A DNA stretch of 64,000 bases from Chitinophagaceae bacterium UBA4411 (GCA_002400415.1 DGQP01000014.1:124001-188000); one strand, 5' to 3'; shown: positions 1 to 9,836, counted from the first letter of the stretch. A program made the numbers and translations. The notes: generated from the letters alone by a model not told the origin.

Positions 1-114
1 TAAAAAGCAGGTGCAGACTGGTTTTTAATGACCTGGGTCATAATATAGCTCCTTTTCACGATCATAACTTTACCAATGAATAAATACAACAGATGAACAT
101 TTAATTGAAAAAAA

Positions 115-552
115 ATGAAAAAAATACTCTTACTGCCCGGCTTGTTTGTCATCTGTGCAGTATCCCTGTCCTTTACTTTGCAGCAGGAAGACCCCTGGAA
201 AGTACCTGAGAAATATGAAAAGTTGAAGAACCCTGTTCCTGCGGATGAATCATCCATTAAATCAGGGAAAGAACTTTATATCAGTTATTGTGTTTCCTGT
301 CATGGTATGGATGGAAAAGGGCATGGCAAGAGAGCACTGAGGATGGATAACAGCCCCACCGATTTTACCACCGCTGCCTTCCAGCAACAATCAGACGGCG
401 CTTTGTTATACAAAATATACTCCGGTCATAAAGACATGCCGGGTTTCAAAAAGAAAATACCCGGTAACGATGATGCTGTGGAAGGTACATTTGGTAAAAC
501 CAGGATGCCGGGTGACCTGGTAAATTTTGTAAGAACTTATGCCGGGAAATAG
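115..552 (+). CDS. Exported class I cytochrome c
   Basis: A 145-residue exported c-type cytochrome. A hydrophobic signal segment (residues about 3-22) is followed by one heme attachment site, CVSCH (Cys59, Cys62, His63), and a likely distal Met ligand in HKDMPGF (Met108). Size and a single heme fit a small class I monoheme cytochrome that shuttles electrons in the periplasm or on the outer leaflet of the inner membrane. The start is the ATG after an A-rich leader. No oxidase or dehydrogenase partner is adjacent, so the redox partner is unknown. The family call is secure; the specific role is not. Confidence 0.88.
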   Translation: MKKILLLPGLFVICAVSLSFTLQQEDPWKVPEKYEKLKNPVPADESSIKSGKELYISYCVSCHGMDGKGHGKRALRMDNSPTDFTTAAFQQQSDGALLYKIYSGHKDMPGFKKKIPGNDDAVEGTFGKTRMPGDLVNFVRTYAGK

Positions 553-595
553 TGAACCCGCAGTTTAATTCCTTTTCGTGCTGAACAGGAGCAAC

Positions 596-643
596 AATTC
601 CGCCCTGCCCGTTATTTAATATTGTAAGGAGCAGGGCGGAATT
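596..643. terminator. Bidirectional terminator hairpin between convergent genes
   Basis: A perfect 13-bp inverted repeat (AATTCCGCCCTGC at 596-608, its complement at 631-643) with a 22-nt AT-rich loop. It lies between the 3' ends of the cytochrome gene and the convergent 443-residue gene. There is no long T-run on either side, so efficiency is uncertain. Confidence 0.6.
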
Positions 644-655
644 ATGTCTATATGT

Positions 656-1987
656 TTATCGTATTTCTTTCAGTAACTGGTTACATGCTTTATCCAGTGC
701 TTTCATTGCTGCTTCATCGGCTTTGCCATCATATTTTCCTGCAACTTTTTCCTCAGCTTTTTTTGAACCATCGCCTATGCTGGTTAATTTAAGAACCGCT
801 TCTATGTTGAAGGATGAGGAGGCTGAAGGGTCTGTATTTTTAATGGCTTTCAATAAACTGCCGACTTTACTGCCCTGTTTTACTTTAGTAAATGTCGTGG
901 TCAGCAAAAGATCACAATCAGAATTTTTTGCTTCTTCTTCCGAGTTTACTGCAACAGCTTCTGTTTTATCGCTGACCAGGGCACCTGCTAAATATTTTTG
1001 AAGCAGATCAGCGGACAATGATTCTTCTCCGGTTGGAGCAAGTACCGCGATCCGGATTATCCCTTCTTTCTTAGGCGCATCAGGATCTGTTATAGCGGTA
1101 GTCTTATCCGTTTTTTCATACCCGTATTGTTTCATCAGGGCATTCACATCCATTTTTTCCTGCAGGTCTTCTTCATTTTTAGTTTCCTGGTAGCCGGTGG
1201 GTATTTCAAATAACATAGAGTCTAATTTCATTGCTGAAAACTCCAGTGTCTCCAGCGAAGTGGCAAACTCATTGTTTTGAGCGGGGCCATTGCCCATGAT
1301 CATTGTTTTTGTTTCCACCAGCGGGAATCCCATCCTGCCTTTGCCACTGCGGCGTGTTACAAACCTATCCCTGCAATCAGGCTGATACGTCCCTCCTTTC
1401 ATCCCGGAATTAGTATAGCTTCTTACCGGGCAATTGAATTGCGGCAGATCAATATACCAGCCATCTGTTTTAATGATCATACTGTCCTTCATCATACAGG
1501 CATCTGCTGATGGCTTGATTTTCTGGGTACTCCATACATGCCGGGCAGTAAAGCCGTACATCTTTTTCCGCTCTCCTGTATCGGTGATGCTCTGGTACAT
1601 ATAGATCACTCCGCCGGTTTTATCTTTTGCCTTATCTGCAGGTGCCGGTTTACTTTTTACAGCAACCGGTTTTGCATCTTCCTCAATCACTTCTTCTTCC
1701 TGCTTTGAAAAAGGTTCGATATAATAGAGTTTTTTCTTGTCATTGATCTTAATCGTGCGCTGCAGATCACATTGTTCAATGGTTACCGGGCTGGCAGCAA
1801 CTCCCATAAAACCGCCGCCATCGGTTCTTTTACGCATCCCTTTTACATAGATTGTTGATTCAGACTTCATGCCCGATACACTTGTTACCTGGCGAAGCTT
1901 ATACTGCTGTGCATCTGCTGTAGAGCTTATTGTTATTAGCAGTAATACCGTTACCGCTGCAAGGAAGGAGGTTGTTTGAATTTTCAT
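656..1987 (-). CDS. Secreted protein of unknown function (DUF4412-like N-terminal part)
   Basis: 443 residues with a clear signal peptide ending near ADAQ (residue about 27). The N-terminal part (about 30-260) has the look of Bacteroidota proteins that read as DUF4412-like: lipoprotein-carrier-like beta structure with phrases such as YYIEPFSK, interrupted by a Lys/Pro/Ala-rich linker (about 100-125). Three Cys (CMMK, FNCP, DCRD) suggest disulfides in the periplasm. The C-terminal part (about 310-443) looks like a separate alpha/beta domain beginning IRIAVLAPTGEE. I do not recognise a defined activity. It is the last gene of a minus-strand series that begins with the histidine kinase near 8.2 kb, 141 bp beyond the BNR protein. 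Confidence 0.7.
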   Translation of the reverse strand: MKIQTTSFLAAVTVLLLITISSTADAQQYKLRQVTSVSGMKSESTIYVKGMRKRTDGGGFMGVAASPVTIEQCDLQRTIKINDKKKLYYIEPFSKQEEEVIEEDAKPVAVKSKPAPADKAKDKTGGVIYMYQSITDTGERKKMYGFTARHVWSTQKIKPSADACMMKDSMIIKTDGWYIDLPQFNCPVRSYTNSGMKGGTYQPDCRDRFVTRRSGKGRMGFPLVETKTMIMGNGPAQNNEFATSLETLEFSAMKLDSMLFEIPTGYQETKNEEDLQEKMDVNALMKQYGYEKTDKTTAITDPDAPKKEGIIRIAVLAPTGEESLSADLLQKYLAGALVSDKTEAVAVNSEEEAKNSDCDLLLTTTFTKVKQGSKVGSLLKAIKNTDPSASSSFNIEAVLKLTSIGDGSKKAEEKVAGKYDGKADEAAMKALDKACNQLLKEIR

Positions 1988-2128
1988 ATTAACGCTTTGA
2001 ATTCAAAAATATATTTTCCGAATCCTGTTAAATTACAGCAATTGTACCAGTTGCGGATAACCATTTATGAACTGTCTTTAACCTGAAGACATACCATTAA
2101 AGATTATATCGCTTTTAGTACATACAAA

Positions 2129-5100
2129 CTAATTTTTCCAGATCGCTCCCACACCAGCCTGCCACAGCAAGGCGTTAAAGGCCGGAATTTGTTTTTCCAG
2201 GATTTCATCTGCTCTTTTCTTCAGACCTGTCCATTCTGCAGTTAATTCTTTCAGCAGGTCTAACGATGGTTGGTTTACTTTCGGAATATCGCTTTCTGTC
2301 TGGTTGATAAGGAACATATAATTTGCCGTGAATTTATTGGGAAAATTTTCCACATCATCATAGGCCTTTGATTTGCGCTGCACCATATCTTCATCCCAGG
2401 CTTTCATCCGCTGTGCCAGTAATTCACCTTCCTTTTTTACTGCCGTATATTTTTCATCCGCTGACAAAGTTGCAAGCAGCGACTCAAGTTGCTGCTTTTT
2501 AGTGTACATAGTATTCACCAGTTGGTGCATCGCAGTCAGTTCTTTTTCCATGCTGCTCATCACCTGGTGGTATTCAGCATAGGTACCGGCATCTGTAGCA
2601 TAAAGCGGGTTGGGAAGTATGGATGCAGCTGTAGTAAGTTCTTGTGTTCCCAGTTTCAGTGTAAAGCTGTATTTGCCCGGTGCTGCTTTGTGGCCACTAT
2701 AACTGCTTTCAATATACACACCCGGTACACCCGGCATAGTTGGATACCGGAGGTTCCATACAAAGCGGTTCAATCCTTTTTTTGCAGATAAAAGCGGCTC
2801 AGCCGAAGGGCCTCCGTCATATCTTTTATACGTACTGTCTGGTTTTGTAGAAAAACTGCGGACCATATTCCCCTGTGCATCTTTGATCTCCAGCACCAGC
2901 AGATCAGTTGCTTTTACTTCGGGTAACTGGTAATACAGTACAATACCCGTTGCCGGGTTCACTCCCCTGAACCGGTTACTGCCGCTGAAGTCCTCATCCG
3001 TTTCATCCAGTTCACTGTACCCGTTTACGAGATAAGTATCCTCCGGCTGATAAATAGCAAAAGAGCCGGTTTCTTTTTTATATTGACGTAATAAAGTGAG
3101 ATCATCTAATATCCAGAAAGAACGGCCGGAAGTGGCAGCAATCAGGTCGTCCTGGTGAATACGCAGATCTGTAACTGGCGCCACAGGAAGATTCAGCTGA
3201 AAAGGCATCCATTCTTTACCGCCATCCCAGGAAATGAAGACACCTAACTCAGTTCCCGCAAATAACATATCCTTTCTCTTCTGGTCTTCCCGGACAACCC
3301 TTGTAAAGGCATTAGCGGGTAAACCATTATTTATTTTTGTCCATGTCTTTCCATAATCAGTTGTCTTGTATAGACCGGGAGTATGATCATTGAATTTATA
3401 ACGGGTGGTCGCAATATAGGCTGTTGCTTTATCAAAAGGCGATACTTCTATGGCATTGATAAGACATTCCTGTAACCCGGCAGGTGTTACATTTTGCCAA
3501 TGGGCTCCGCCATCTTTTGTCAGGTAAACAAATCCATCATCACTGCCTGTCCAGATCACTCCCTTTTCATGCGGTGATTCCATCACATAGCTCAGGGTTC
3601 CATAATTTTCTGCTCCCACGGCTTCGTTGGTATAAGGGCCGCCGCCCTTTCCCTGTTTTTCCTTTTCATTGCGGGTAAGGTCGGGGGATACTTCTTTCCA
3701 TGTTTTGCCCATATCAGTTGTCCGTAGTAAATACTGAGCGCCATGATAATAGGTACCGGGCTCATGCTGACTCCGGATGATGGGTGCATTCCAGTTATAC
3801 CTGTATTTAATATCTTTTGCGTCTCTTCCGAGATATTGTATTGGCGCAGCCATAATATTGGTACCAGCTTTCGCTTTCATATCCAAAACTTCAATGGTGC
3901 CCTGGTAACTGCCCCCCAGCACATAGCGGGGATCATCCGGATCGAATGCGAGAAAAGCACTTTCTCCTCCGGCAGACCATGTCCAGCTGGCTGTTGTAAT
4001 GCCGCCACTGGCTAACTCCCTGCTGGCAATGGATACGGATGTATTATCCTGTTGTCCGCCGTAAATGCGGTAAGGAAATTGGTTGTCTACATTGATGCGG
4101 TAAAATTGTGCGGTTGGCATATTCGCCTGGGTGCTCCATGTTTTCCCCTTGTTCACTGATATAGCAGCGCCACCATCATTAGCGATTATCATATTGTTTG
4201 AATTCTGCGGGTTGATCCACAGGTCGTGGTAATCACCATGGGTACCGGAAAGATTTTCCCAGGTCCTGCCCCCGTCATTTGAACGGAGTGCAGGTGCACT
4301 TAATACATAAATGACCTGGTCATTCGCCGGGTCCGTAAACAATTCAATATAATACCAGGCTCTTTGTACCAGCCGGTGATCATTGGTGATGCGGTTCCAG
4401 CTTTTACCGGCATTATTGGACACAAATAAACCTCCCAGTTCTTTATCAGAATCGCTTTCGATCAGGGCATATACTTTATCAGAATTGGAACGGCATACAG
4501 CTATTGCCATTTTCCCCATTTCTTTGGGCAATCCTTCCTGCATTTTTTCCCAATGCTCTCCTCCGTCTGTTGATTTATACAAACCACTGCCCGGTCCGCC
4601 GCTGATCACTTTCCAGGGAAGACGGCCATGTTCCCACATGGCAGAATAGAGAATCGTGGGATTATTCATATCCATGGACAATTCAGCACATCCTGTTTTT
4701 TCATCCACGTACAATACATTTTTCCAGGTTACACCTCCGTCCGTTGATTTGTAAATGCCCCGTTGTGCTGATTTACTGTATAAAGCACCCTGTACCGCGA
4801 CAAAAACAGTATTGGGGTCTTTCGGGTGAATAACGATTCTTGCAATATGCTGCGATTGTTCAAGCCCCATTTTCTTCCAGGTCTTCCCGGCATCGGTTGA
4901 TTTATATACACCATCACCATGATGTGTCATCACACCTCTTACGGCATGCTCACCCATACCCACATAGATCGTATTAGGATCGGTTTCTGCCACGGCCACA
5001 GCCCCCACTGATCCGGTTTTGAAAAACCCGTCTGAGATATTGGCCCAGCTGATACCCATGTCCTCTGTCTTCCAGAGACCACCGCCCGTGGTTCCCATAT

Positions 5101-5293
5101 AATAAGTGGTGGGGTTGCCCACAACGCCGGTTGCTGTTACTGAACGGCCACCCCGGAAAGGCCCGATATTTCTCCACTTTACCGGTTTAAAATAATTATT
5201 CAATTCCTGTGCAGCAGAATCTTTTTTAGGTTGCGCAGGCAGATTGATAACAACGAAAGCAAGAAATACAAAAAGCAGGGTTTGTTTTGGCAT
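2129..5293 (-). CDS. Secreted VPS10/BNR (Asp-box) repeat beta-propeller protein
   Basis: A 1054-residue exported protein (signal peptide residues 1-20, ending LPAQ). At least nine Asp-box motifs of the form S/T-x-D-x-G-x-x-W run through residues about 75-720, for example STDAGKTW, STDGGVTW, SNDGGRTW, TTDMGKTW, TKDGGAHW and TTDYGKTW. This is the signature of sortilin/VPS10 or BNR-type propellers, here probably two large propellers. The last 300 residues are a beta-sandwich-like region followed by a charged helical segment (about 920-1030). Family members are often labelled glycosyl hydrolase or photosystem-stability-like, but I see no catalytic sialidase residues, so a binding or protein-protein role is as likely. 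It lies 42 bp after the amidohydrolase gene, so co-transcription is likely. Confidence 0.85.
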   Translation of the reverse strand: MPKQTLLFVFLAFVVINLPAQPKKDSAAQELNNYFKPVKWRNIGPFRGGRSVTATGVVGNPTTYYMGTTGGGLWKTEDMGISWANISDGFFKTGSVGAVAVAETDPNTIYVGMGEHAVRGVMTHHGDGVYKSTDAGKTWKKMGLEQSQHIARIVIHPKDPNTVFVAVQGALYSKSAQRGIYKSTDGGVTWKNVLYVDEKTGCAELSMDMNNPTILYSAMWEHGRLPWKVISGGPGSGLYKSTDGGEHWEKMQEGLPKEMGKMAIAVCRSNSDKVYALIESDSDKELGGLFVSNNAGKSWNRITNDHRLVQRAWYYIELFTDPANDQVIYVLSAPALRSNDGGRTWENLSGTHGDYHDLWINPQNSNNMIIANDGGAAISVNKGKTWSTQANMPTAQFYRINVDNQFPYRIYGGQQDNTSVSIASRELASGGITTASWTWSAGGESAFLAFDPDDPRYVLGGSYQGTIEVLDMKAKAGTNIMAAPIQYLGRDAKDIKYRYNWNAPIIRSQHEPGTYYHGAQYLLRTTDMGKTWKEVSPDLTRNEKEKQGKGGGPYTNEAVGAENYGTLSYVMESPHEKGVIWTGSDDGFVYLTKDGGAHWQNVTPAGLQECLINAIEVSPFDKATAYIATTRYKFNDHTPGLYKTTDYGKTWTKINNGLPANAFTRVVREDQKRKDMLFAGTELGVFISWDGGKEWMPFQLNLPVAPVTDLRIHQDDLIAATSGRSFWILDDLTLLRQYKKETGSFAIYQPEDTYLVNGYSELDETDEDFSGSNRFRGVNPATGIVLYYQLPEVKATDLLVLEIKDAQGNMVRSFSTKPDSTYKRYDGGPSAEPLLSAKKGLNRFVWNLRYPTMPGVPGVYIESSYSGHKAAPGKYSFTLKLGTQELTTAASILPNPLYATDAGTYAEYHQVMSSMEKELTAMHQLVNTMYTKKQQLESLLATLSADEKYTAVKKEGELLAQRMKAWDEDMVQRKSKAYDDVENFPNKFTANYMFLINQTESDIPKVNQPSLDLLKELTAEWTGLKKRADEILEKQIPAFNALLWQAGVGAIWKN

Positions 5294-5335
5294 GTGAATA
5301 TTTTTTAAAGAAATTAAACAGCTATTGCGGTTTGC

Positions 5336-7069
5336 TTAATCGGCAAAATACACTTTGCTGATCTTGCCGTTTTCAATTACATAAATGGCGACACCGTACT
5401 GAAGATTGACCGGATCCGGCCTGGTCCAGATTTCTTCATGATCGATTACGGTATTACCCGAAACGATGCGGTTAACCAGTTTACAGTACAGGTAAGGCGT
5501 CTTTGTAATAAAAGTATATTCCTTTCTCATCTCTTCTTTCCCTTTCATTTGCAGTTTACCTGTAGTGGAATATATCTCCACGTCTTCTGCATAAGGAGCC
5601 AGGAAAGCATCAAGATCATGCGCATTATAGGCGTTCAGCTGTTGCTGTACCAGCATTACAGCTGTATTTTTTATTATTGAATCGGGGAAATAAATTTTTC
5701 CTTTATTAAATACACGGTCTATTTTTTTCCAGTTGGAAAGACTATCCAGCGGGTTGGCATTCAGTAAGATCATGTTTCCCCATTTATCCCTGGAGATACT
5801 ACCCCATTCCTTTTCCTGTCCCACGGCTTTGGCTCCGTTGATGGTGGATGCCTCTAAAAGCTGCCAGTTATTCATACCGGCCCGCTGCATGGCATTCAAT
5901 TCATCAAAGTAAGATACCGCATGTTGTGTACCGATATTCCCGGCATCGGTTCCTGTAGCAATGATAACGCCTGCCGCTGTTAATTTTTTCAGGTTAGCTG
6001 CAGAAATACTATCCTCAGCATTGGGCTGACCTGTTTGTTTCCGGTTGCGAAGGGCAGTTATGTATCGCTTCCCGAGTGTGGTATCAGGCCAGGGATAATC
6101 GAGAATGGTGCTGTTAGTAAACGGATGGGCATGTTCAAGCTCATAGGTGCTGAAATGATAGTTATCAGACAGTACCCTGGAGTAATTACTTCCTACCACG
6201 AGTGTGGGACAGAGCACCACCTTTTTTTTCTTCAGCAGTTGTACAAAATCGTTACTGATATATTCGTCCGTAATACTATGCACTAAATAATCTGCGCCTG
6301 CTTCTACTGCCAGTTGTGCGGTAATTCTTTCTGTTGCATGTACCGCCACCCTTTTACCATTTTTATGTGCTTCATCTATAGCAGTTTTTACGATCTCATA
6401 ATTTTTCCTGGCCCCTGCTTCCACATTACTGTCTGTAACGATATACCATATCTTGACAAAGTCAGCTTTGTATTTTAATTGTTCCTGCACAGCGTTGATG
6501 GCATTTTCTTTTGTGCCCACCAGGATAAACGGACTTTCATTACCGAGGTCTTTAAACGGTGCAGGCAACCGGGTGGTCAATAGAGGCCCTGTCATGCTTA
6601 TAAGCGGAGATGAAGATTTTGTGGCCAACGAATCCCTTTGCTGTAAAAAATTAAAATTGGCGCCCACATCTGTCACTGAGGTAATACCGGTGGCCAGGTA
6701 ACGGCCCAGGAAATCCGGCATATTATCATGCACCCATTTAATTTCTTTTTCATAGGGCTGTTGTTTGCGCAGGTCAATCACATCAGGTCTTGCGTATAAT
6801 CCGCCACTTTGAAAGAAATGTACATGCGCATCACTGAACCCCGGGCTCAGCCATTTACCACTACCATCAATAACTTCTGTGCCCGGAGGTAATTTGTATT
6901 GCTTTCCCTTATCCACACTTACAATACGGCCATCCAGCACCAGTACATCATACCCGCTCAGTATTTTTTTATTTTCAACATCCAGCACATTGGTATTTTT
7001 AATTAATACCTGGGCAGGTAATGACAGGTACAATAGGAAAAAGAACAGGCACACTATAGCTTTTCGCAT
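5336..7069 (-). CDS. Secreted amidohydrolase with C-terminal SnoaL/NTF2-like domain
   Basis: 577 residues counted from the ATG at 7069. That start is preferred because it opens directly into a signal peptide (MRKAIVCLFFFLLYLSLPAQ), while an upstream in-frame start would add a charged leader. The amidohydrolase part (residues about 22-460) shows the metal-binding DAHVHF motif, later His sites in VHAT and HSITDEY, and the conserved Asp in GTDAG, followed by ATINGAKAVG, typical of imidazolonepropionase/prolidase-like TIM barrels. Residues about 475-577 read as a SnoaL-like NTF2 fold (MVQQQLNAYNAHDLDAF and NRIVSGN). This tail is an additional domain in such enzymes. Substrate unknown. It sits between the histidine kinase and the BNR protein on the same strand. 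Confidence 0.82.
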   Translation of the reverse strand: MRKAIVCLFFFLLYLSLPAQVLIKNTNVLDVENKKILSGYDVLVLDGRIVSVDKGKQYKLPPGTEVIDGSGKWLSPGFSDAHVHFFQSGGLYARPDVIDLRKQQPYEKEIKWVHDNMPDFLGRYLATGITSVTDVGANFNFLQQRDSLATKSSSPLISMTGPLLTTRLPAPFKDLGNESPFILVGTKENAINAVQEQLKYKADFVKIWYIVTDSNVEAGARKNYEIVKTAIDEAHKNGKRVAVHATERITAQLAVEAGADYLVHSITDEYISNDFVQLLKKKKVVLCPTLVVGSNYSRVLSDNYHFSTYELEHAHPFTNSTILDYPWPDTTLGKRYITALRNRKQTGQPNAEDSISAANLKKLTAAGVIIATGTDAGNIGTQHAVSYFDELNAMQRAGMNNWQLLEASTINGAKAVGQEKEWGSISRDKWGNMILLNANPLDSLSNWKKIDRVFNKGKIYFPDSIIKNTAVMLVQQQLNAYNAHDLDAFLAPYAEDVEIYSTTGKLQMKGKEEMRKEYTFITKTPYLYCKLVNRIVSGNTVIDHEEIWTRPDPVNLQYGVAIYVIENGKISKVYFAD

Positions 7070-7164
7070 GGAAAATTTCTTTCTAAAATATCGAAAAAAG
7101 CTAATAAAAATGCCTTCCTCAGTACTACATTCCGCCAACCGGTGAAGTAAGGTTAACGCAGTAT

Positions 7165-8178
7165 TTACTGCCGGGGTATAACAACAGTTACCGTGGTGCC
7201 CCGGCCCGTTTCACTTTGAATGTTTAGCTGCCCGTTGATAGAGACTGCCAGTTGTTTCATATTTTGTAAGCCGGCAGATGTGATGTGTGTATTAACATCA
7301 AAGCCTTTCCCATCGTCTGTAATATGCAGGGAGATCGTTTGTCCATGGTCTTTCAATACAATGGATACTGATTTTGCTTCAGCATGTTCCATAATGTTAC
7401 TGAGGGCTTCCTGGCAGATTCTGAAAAAATCAATTTTTTCCTCGGGTAATAAATCATCTTCATGACAATCACTCCGGTAACTGCAGGCAATACCATTCAA
7501 TGCGGCAAATTCCCTGCACTGAAATTCAAGGGTTGCATTAAAGCCAAGGTCAGACATCATATTGGGACTAACTGAAAAAGATATCCTCCGGATACTCCGG
7601 ATAAGCAGATCGGACATCCGTAAAGCTTCCCCCAGTTTTTCTTTTGCTTTCTCCTGAAGCTCAGGTGCCCGCTGATCCACCCAGGCTAACTGCATTTTAA
7701 CCACGGCTGCCATTTGTGCTACTTCTTCATGCAGTTCATAGGCGAGGTATTTCCGTTCATCTTCTGCCCTGTTTTTAAAATGGGTGGCTAATGTTTTGTA
7801 ATGATGATATTTCTCTTCCGTCTCCTGCTCGCGGATTTTGCTGACACTGATGTCTTTGGCAATGGCAAAAATGATTTCCTGGTCCGGCACATAAACGGAG
7901 GTCCATTCCAGCCAGATCACCGTTCCGTCTTTAGCGATGTAACGGTTTTGAAAATTCAGCAGGGTCTTCCCACTCAGCAGGGTTTGCCGTTCCCCGCGGG
8001 TCAATTCAAGATCATCGGGATGAATAAAGTCGGAAATAGGTTTGTTATAGAGCTCTTCTGTTGTGTACCCTAATTTAGCCGGTACAGCAGGGTTTACTTT
8101 TTTGAAATAGCCATCTCGGCCGGCTATACAGACAAAATCAGGTGTCATCTCAAAAAGAGTCAGCAGTTCAAAGTCCAT
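7165..8178 (-). CDS. PAS-domain sensor histidine kinase (HisKA_3/NarX type)
   Basis: 337 residues without membrane segments, so a cytoplasmic sensor. An N-terminal PAS/PAC domain (about 5-115; MTPDFVCIAGRDGYF and the terminal FAIAKDIS) is followed by a short coiled linker. A HisKA_3-type dimerisation helix carries the phospho-acceptor His150 in AYELHEEVAQ, and the HATPase domain has an N-box (ALSNIMEHA), a G1 box (DDGKGFD) and the terminal GRGTTVTVVIP. HisKA_3 kinases normally pair with LuxR/NarL regulators, but none is adjacent, so this is an orphan in the window. An exact -7 box with a plausible -33 partner lies just upstream. Confidence 0.9.
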   Translation of the reverse strand: MDFELLTLFEMTPDFVCIAGRDGYFKKVNPAVPAKLGYTTEELYNKPISDFIHPDDLELTRGERQTLLSGKTLLNFQNRYIAKDGTVIWLEWTSVYVPDQEIIFAIAKDISVSKIREQETEEKYHHYKTLATHFKNRAEDERKYLAYELHEEVAQMAAVVKMQLAWVDQRAPELQEKAKEKLGEALRMSDLLIRSIRRISFSVSPNMMSDLGFNATLEFQCREFAALNGIACSYRSDCHEDDLLPEEKIDFFRICQEALSNIMEHAEAKSVSIVLKDHGQTISLHITDDGKGFDVNTHITSAGLQNMKQLAVSINGQLNIQSETGRGTTVTVVIPRQ

Positions 8179-8213
8179 AATAGTACGCTTCCCGGGTTAT
8201 CAATCAGAACTGA

Positions 8214-8246
8214 CAAAAATAGCAGGAACGGTCTTCACCGGGCAAT
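8214..8246 (-). promoter_or_regulatory. Bacteroidota-type promoter for the PAS histidine kinase
   Basis: Read on the minus strand, TATTTTTG (8221-8214) matches the TAnnTTTG -7 consensus. It is preceded, 21 bp upstream, by a TTG (8245-8243) at the expected -33 distance. The box lies about 36 bp from the start codon, leaving a short leader. Confidence 0.5.
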
Positions 8247-8360
8247 TTCGTTCAAATTATAATGAAACTTTAAGGTATTTATACGGATACTACAGGGAAT
8301 TGAGAAGAAGCACTTAGAGGTATTGATAACGACTGTTCGGGTTTACAAGCGGAAGTCAAA

Positions 8361-9152
8361 ATGCCCGAAAAACTAAAATCATTTTTTGGGTCTTCCCTGC
8401 CTGTTAAATTGCCTGCCTACAAATTTGTTATGATCAGGAAAAAAATCTTTGACACCTTACGGGTTGAAAAATTCAGGCACCGCAGTAATGAAATAAAACG
8501 AATTGAAGCATTAAGCGATGCGGTCTTTGCCTTCTCAGTTTCTTTACTGGTGGTATCACTGGAAGTGCCGCAAACTTTTGAGGAGTTGCGGATGATCCTG
8601 AAAGGGGCAGTTCCTTTTTTTGCGACGATTTCGCTGATCTTTTTATTCTGGTACCAGCAATATGTGTTCTTCCGCCATTATGCACTAAACGATTTCACCA
8701 CGATTTTGCTGAACCTGGCCTACCTGGCTGTTATTCTTTTTTATGTGTACCCGCTGAAGTTCCTGTTCTCGGTTTTACTTTCTTCCTGGACAGGTATGGA
8801 TTTATTTCCCCAAGCCGCTGAAAAAGGACTGCCTGTTCTGCTGCCCGGAGATTTTCCTCAATTGGTGATACTTTTCAGTGCCGGTTATTTTGTGATCTGG
8901 ATATTACTTTATTTCATGCACATACGGGCCCTGCATGCTACCAAAGACCCGGTATTAAACCATTATGAGACAGAATATACCCGCAAGGAAATCAGGGGAG
9001 CTTTGTGGAATGCCTTGATAGGATTACTTTCCGTTCTGCTTGCTATACCGGGTGTTGAATGGCTCAGTGGAATCTGTTATTTGCTGATACCCTTACTCCT
9101 GCTCTTCAATAACAATATCTTCCGGCGGCGGATCAGGAAATTTAAACATTGA
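8361..9152 (+). CDS. TMEM175-family (DUF1211) membrane protein, probable potassium channel
   Basis: 263 residues with six predicted membrane segments. The first segment carries RIEALSDAVFAFSVSL, the family's R-x3-(F/L)SD-x-VFA-F signature that lines the pore in prokaryotic TMEM175 channels. Here Leu replaces the usual Phe of FSD. By family knowledge these proteins form tetrameric K+-selective leak channels. The start could also be the internal ATG at 8430, which would shorten the N-terminus to a length closer to the family norm. No operon partner; it converges on the outer-membrane gene at 9204. Confidence 0.82.
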   Translation: MPEKLKSFFGSSLPVKLPAYKFVMIRKKIFDTLRVEKFRHRSNEIKRIEALSDAVFAFSVSLLVVSLEVPQTFEELRMILKGAVPFFATISLIFLFWYQQYVFFRHYALNDFTTILLNLAYLAVILFYVYPLKFLFSVLLSSWTGMDLFPQAAEKGLPVLLPGDFPQLVILFSAGYFVIWILLYFMHIRALHATKDPVLNHYETEYTRKEIRGALWNALIGLLSVLLAIPGVEWLSGICYLLIPLLLLFNNNIFRRRIRKFKH

Positions 9153-9160
9153 ACAGCATA

Positions 9161-9200
9161 ATCCGGCCGGTACCATTTTAAAAAACAGTACCGGCCGGAT
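9161..9200. terminator. Bidirectional terminator hairpin
   Basis: A perfect 13-bp inverted repeat, ATCCGGCCGGTAC at 9161-9173 and its complement at 9188-9200, with an A/T-rich loop. It is placed between the convergent TMEM175 and beta-barrel genes. It is GC-rich but has only a weak T tract on the minus side. Confidence 0.65.
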
Positions 9201-9203
9201 GGT

Positions 9204-9836
9204 TTAAAATTTACCAAATTTCAGTGATACTGAATACGCAACTGCGCTCAGGTCTTTATCCTTTAACCCGGCTGCATTGCTTCCAAAAGTGGCCCGGTAG
9301 GAAACACCGGGACTGAAGCGCATCCATTTAAAAAGATTCAGCTCCAGTTGCACACCCGGTTCAGCCACTACAAACCAATTCTCATCGGTAACATCATTGT
9401 ATTGCGGGTCAGTATGCCAGTTATTTCTTTCATATTGCAGGGTAAAGCCGGCACCGCCCAAAGCCTGTAACACAATATGGAAGGCTTTGTCTGAACCCAG
9501 CACATATTCCGTCTTCAAACCAAACTGCCCGTATTGGTAAGTCCGGTTGCGGGCAGGGTCTGTACTGAATTGTGCCGGTACCCGGAGATTATTGGTGGAT
9601 GCAGAAGCTCCGATACCCAGCAGGAACCGGTGGTTAATATACCAGCCACCATAGAAACCGGATAAATTGGCAAAATCGCCACGGATTTTTGTAAAGGAGT
9701 TGGTCAGCGCACCATAACCACCTGAAGACCGGAGACGGCTGCTGAATAAGGTATTCATTTTTCTTTCCTGTGCTGCTGCTGTAACCCCCAGCAATAATAC
9801 CATCATGGTGAGGGCTATCCTGATTTTTCTTTTCAT
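9204..9836 (-). CDS. Outer-membrane beta-barrel protein, function unknown
   Basis: 210 residues from the ATG at 9836. This start is chosen because it begins MKRKIRIALTMMVLLLGVTAAAQ-like, a clean signal peptide, whereas the longer frame adds an unrelated hydrophobic leader. The mature part alternates short amphipathic strands and Gly/Tyr/Asn-rich turns and ends in an aromatic strand with terminal Phe (SLKFGKF), a typical barrel-insertion signal. The size fits an 8-stranded barrel. No substrate can be inferred. Monocistronic, with convergent and divergent neighbours. Confidence 0.72.
   Translation of the reverse strand: MKRKIRIALTMMVLLLGVTAAAQERKMNTLFSSRLRSSGGYGALTNSFTKIRGDFANLSGFYGGWYINHRFLLGIGASASTNNLRVPAQFSTDPARNRTYQYGQFGLKTEYVLGSDKAFHIVLQALGGAGFTLQYERNNWHTDPQYNDVTDENWFVVAEPGVQLELNLFKWMRFSPGVSYRATFGSNAAGLKDKDLSAVAYSVSLKFGKF

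Noticed and set aside
1..114. End of an upstream gene at the window start
   Set aside because: The window opens with TAA, but no coding frame can be judged from 114 bases; left as unassigned.
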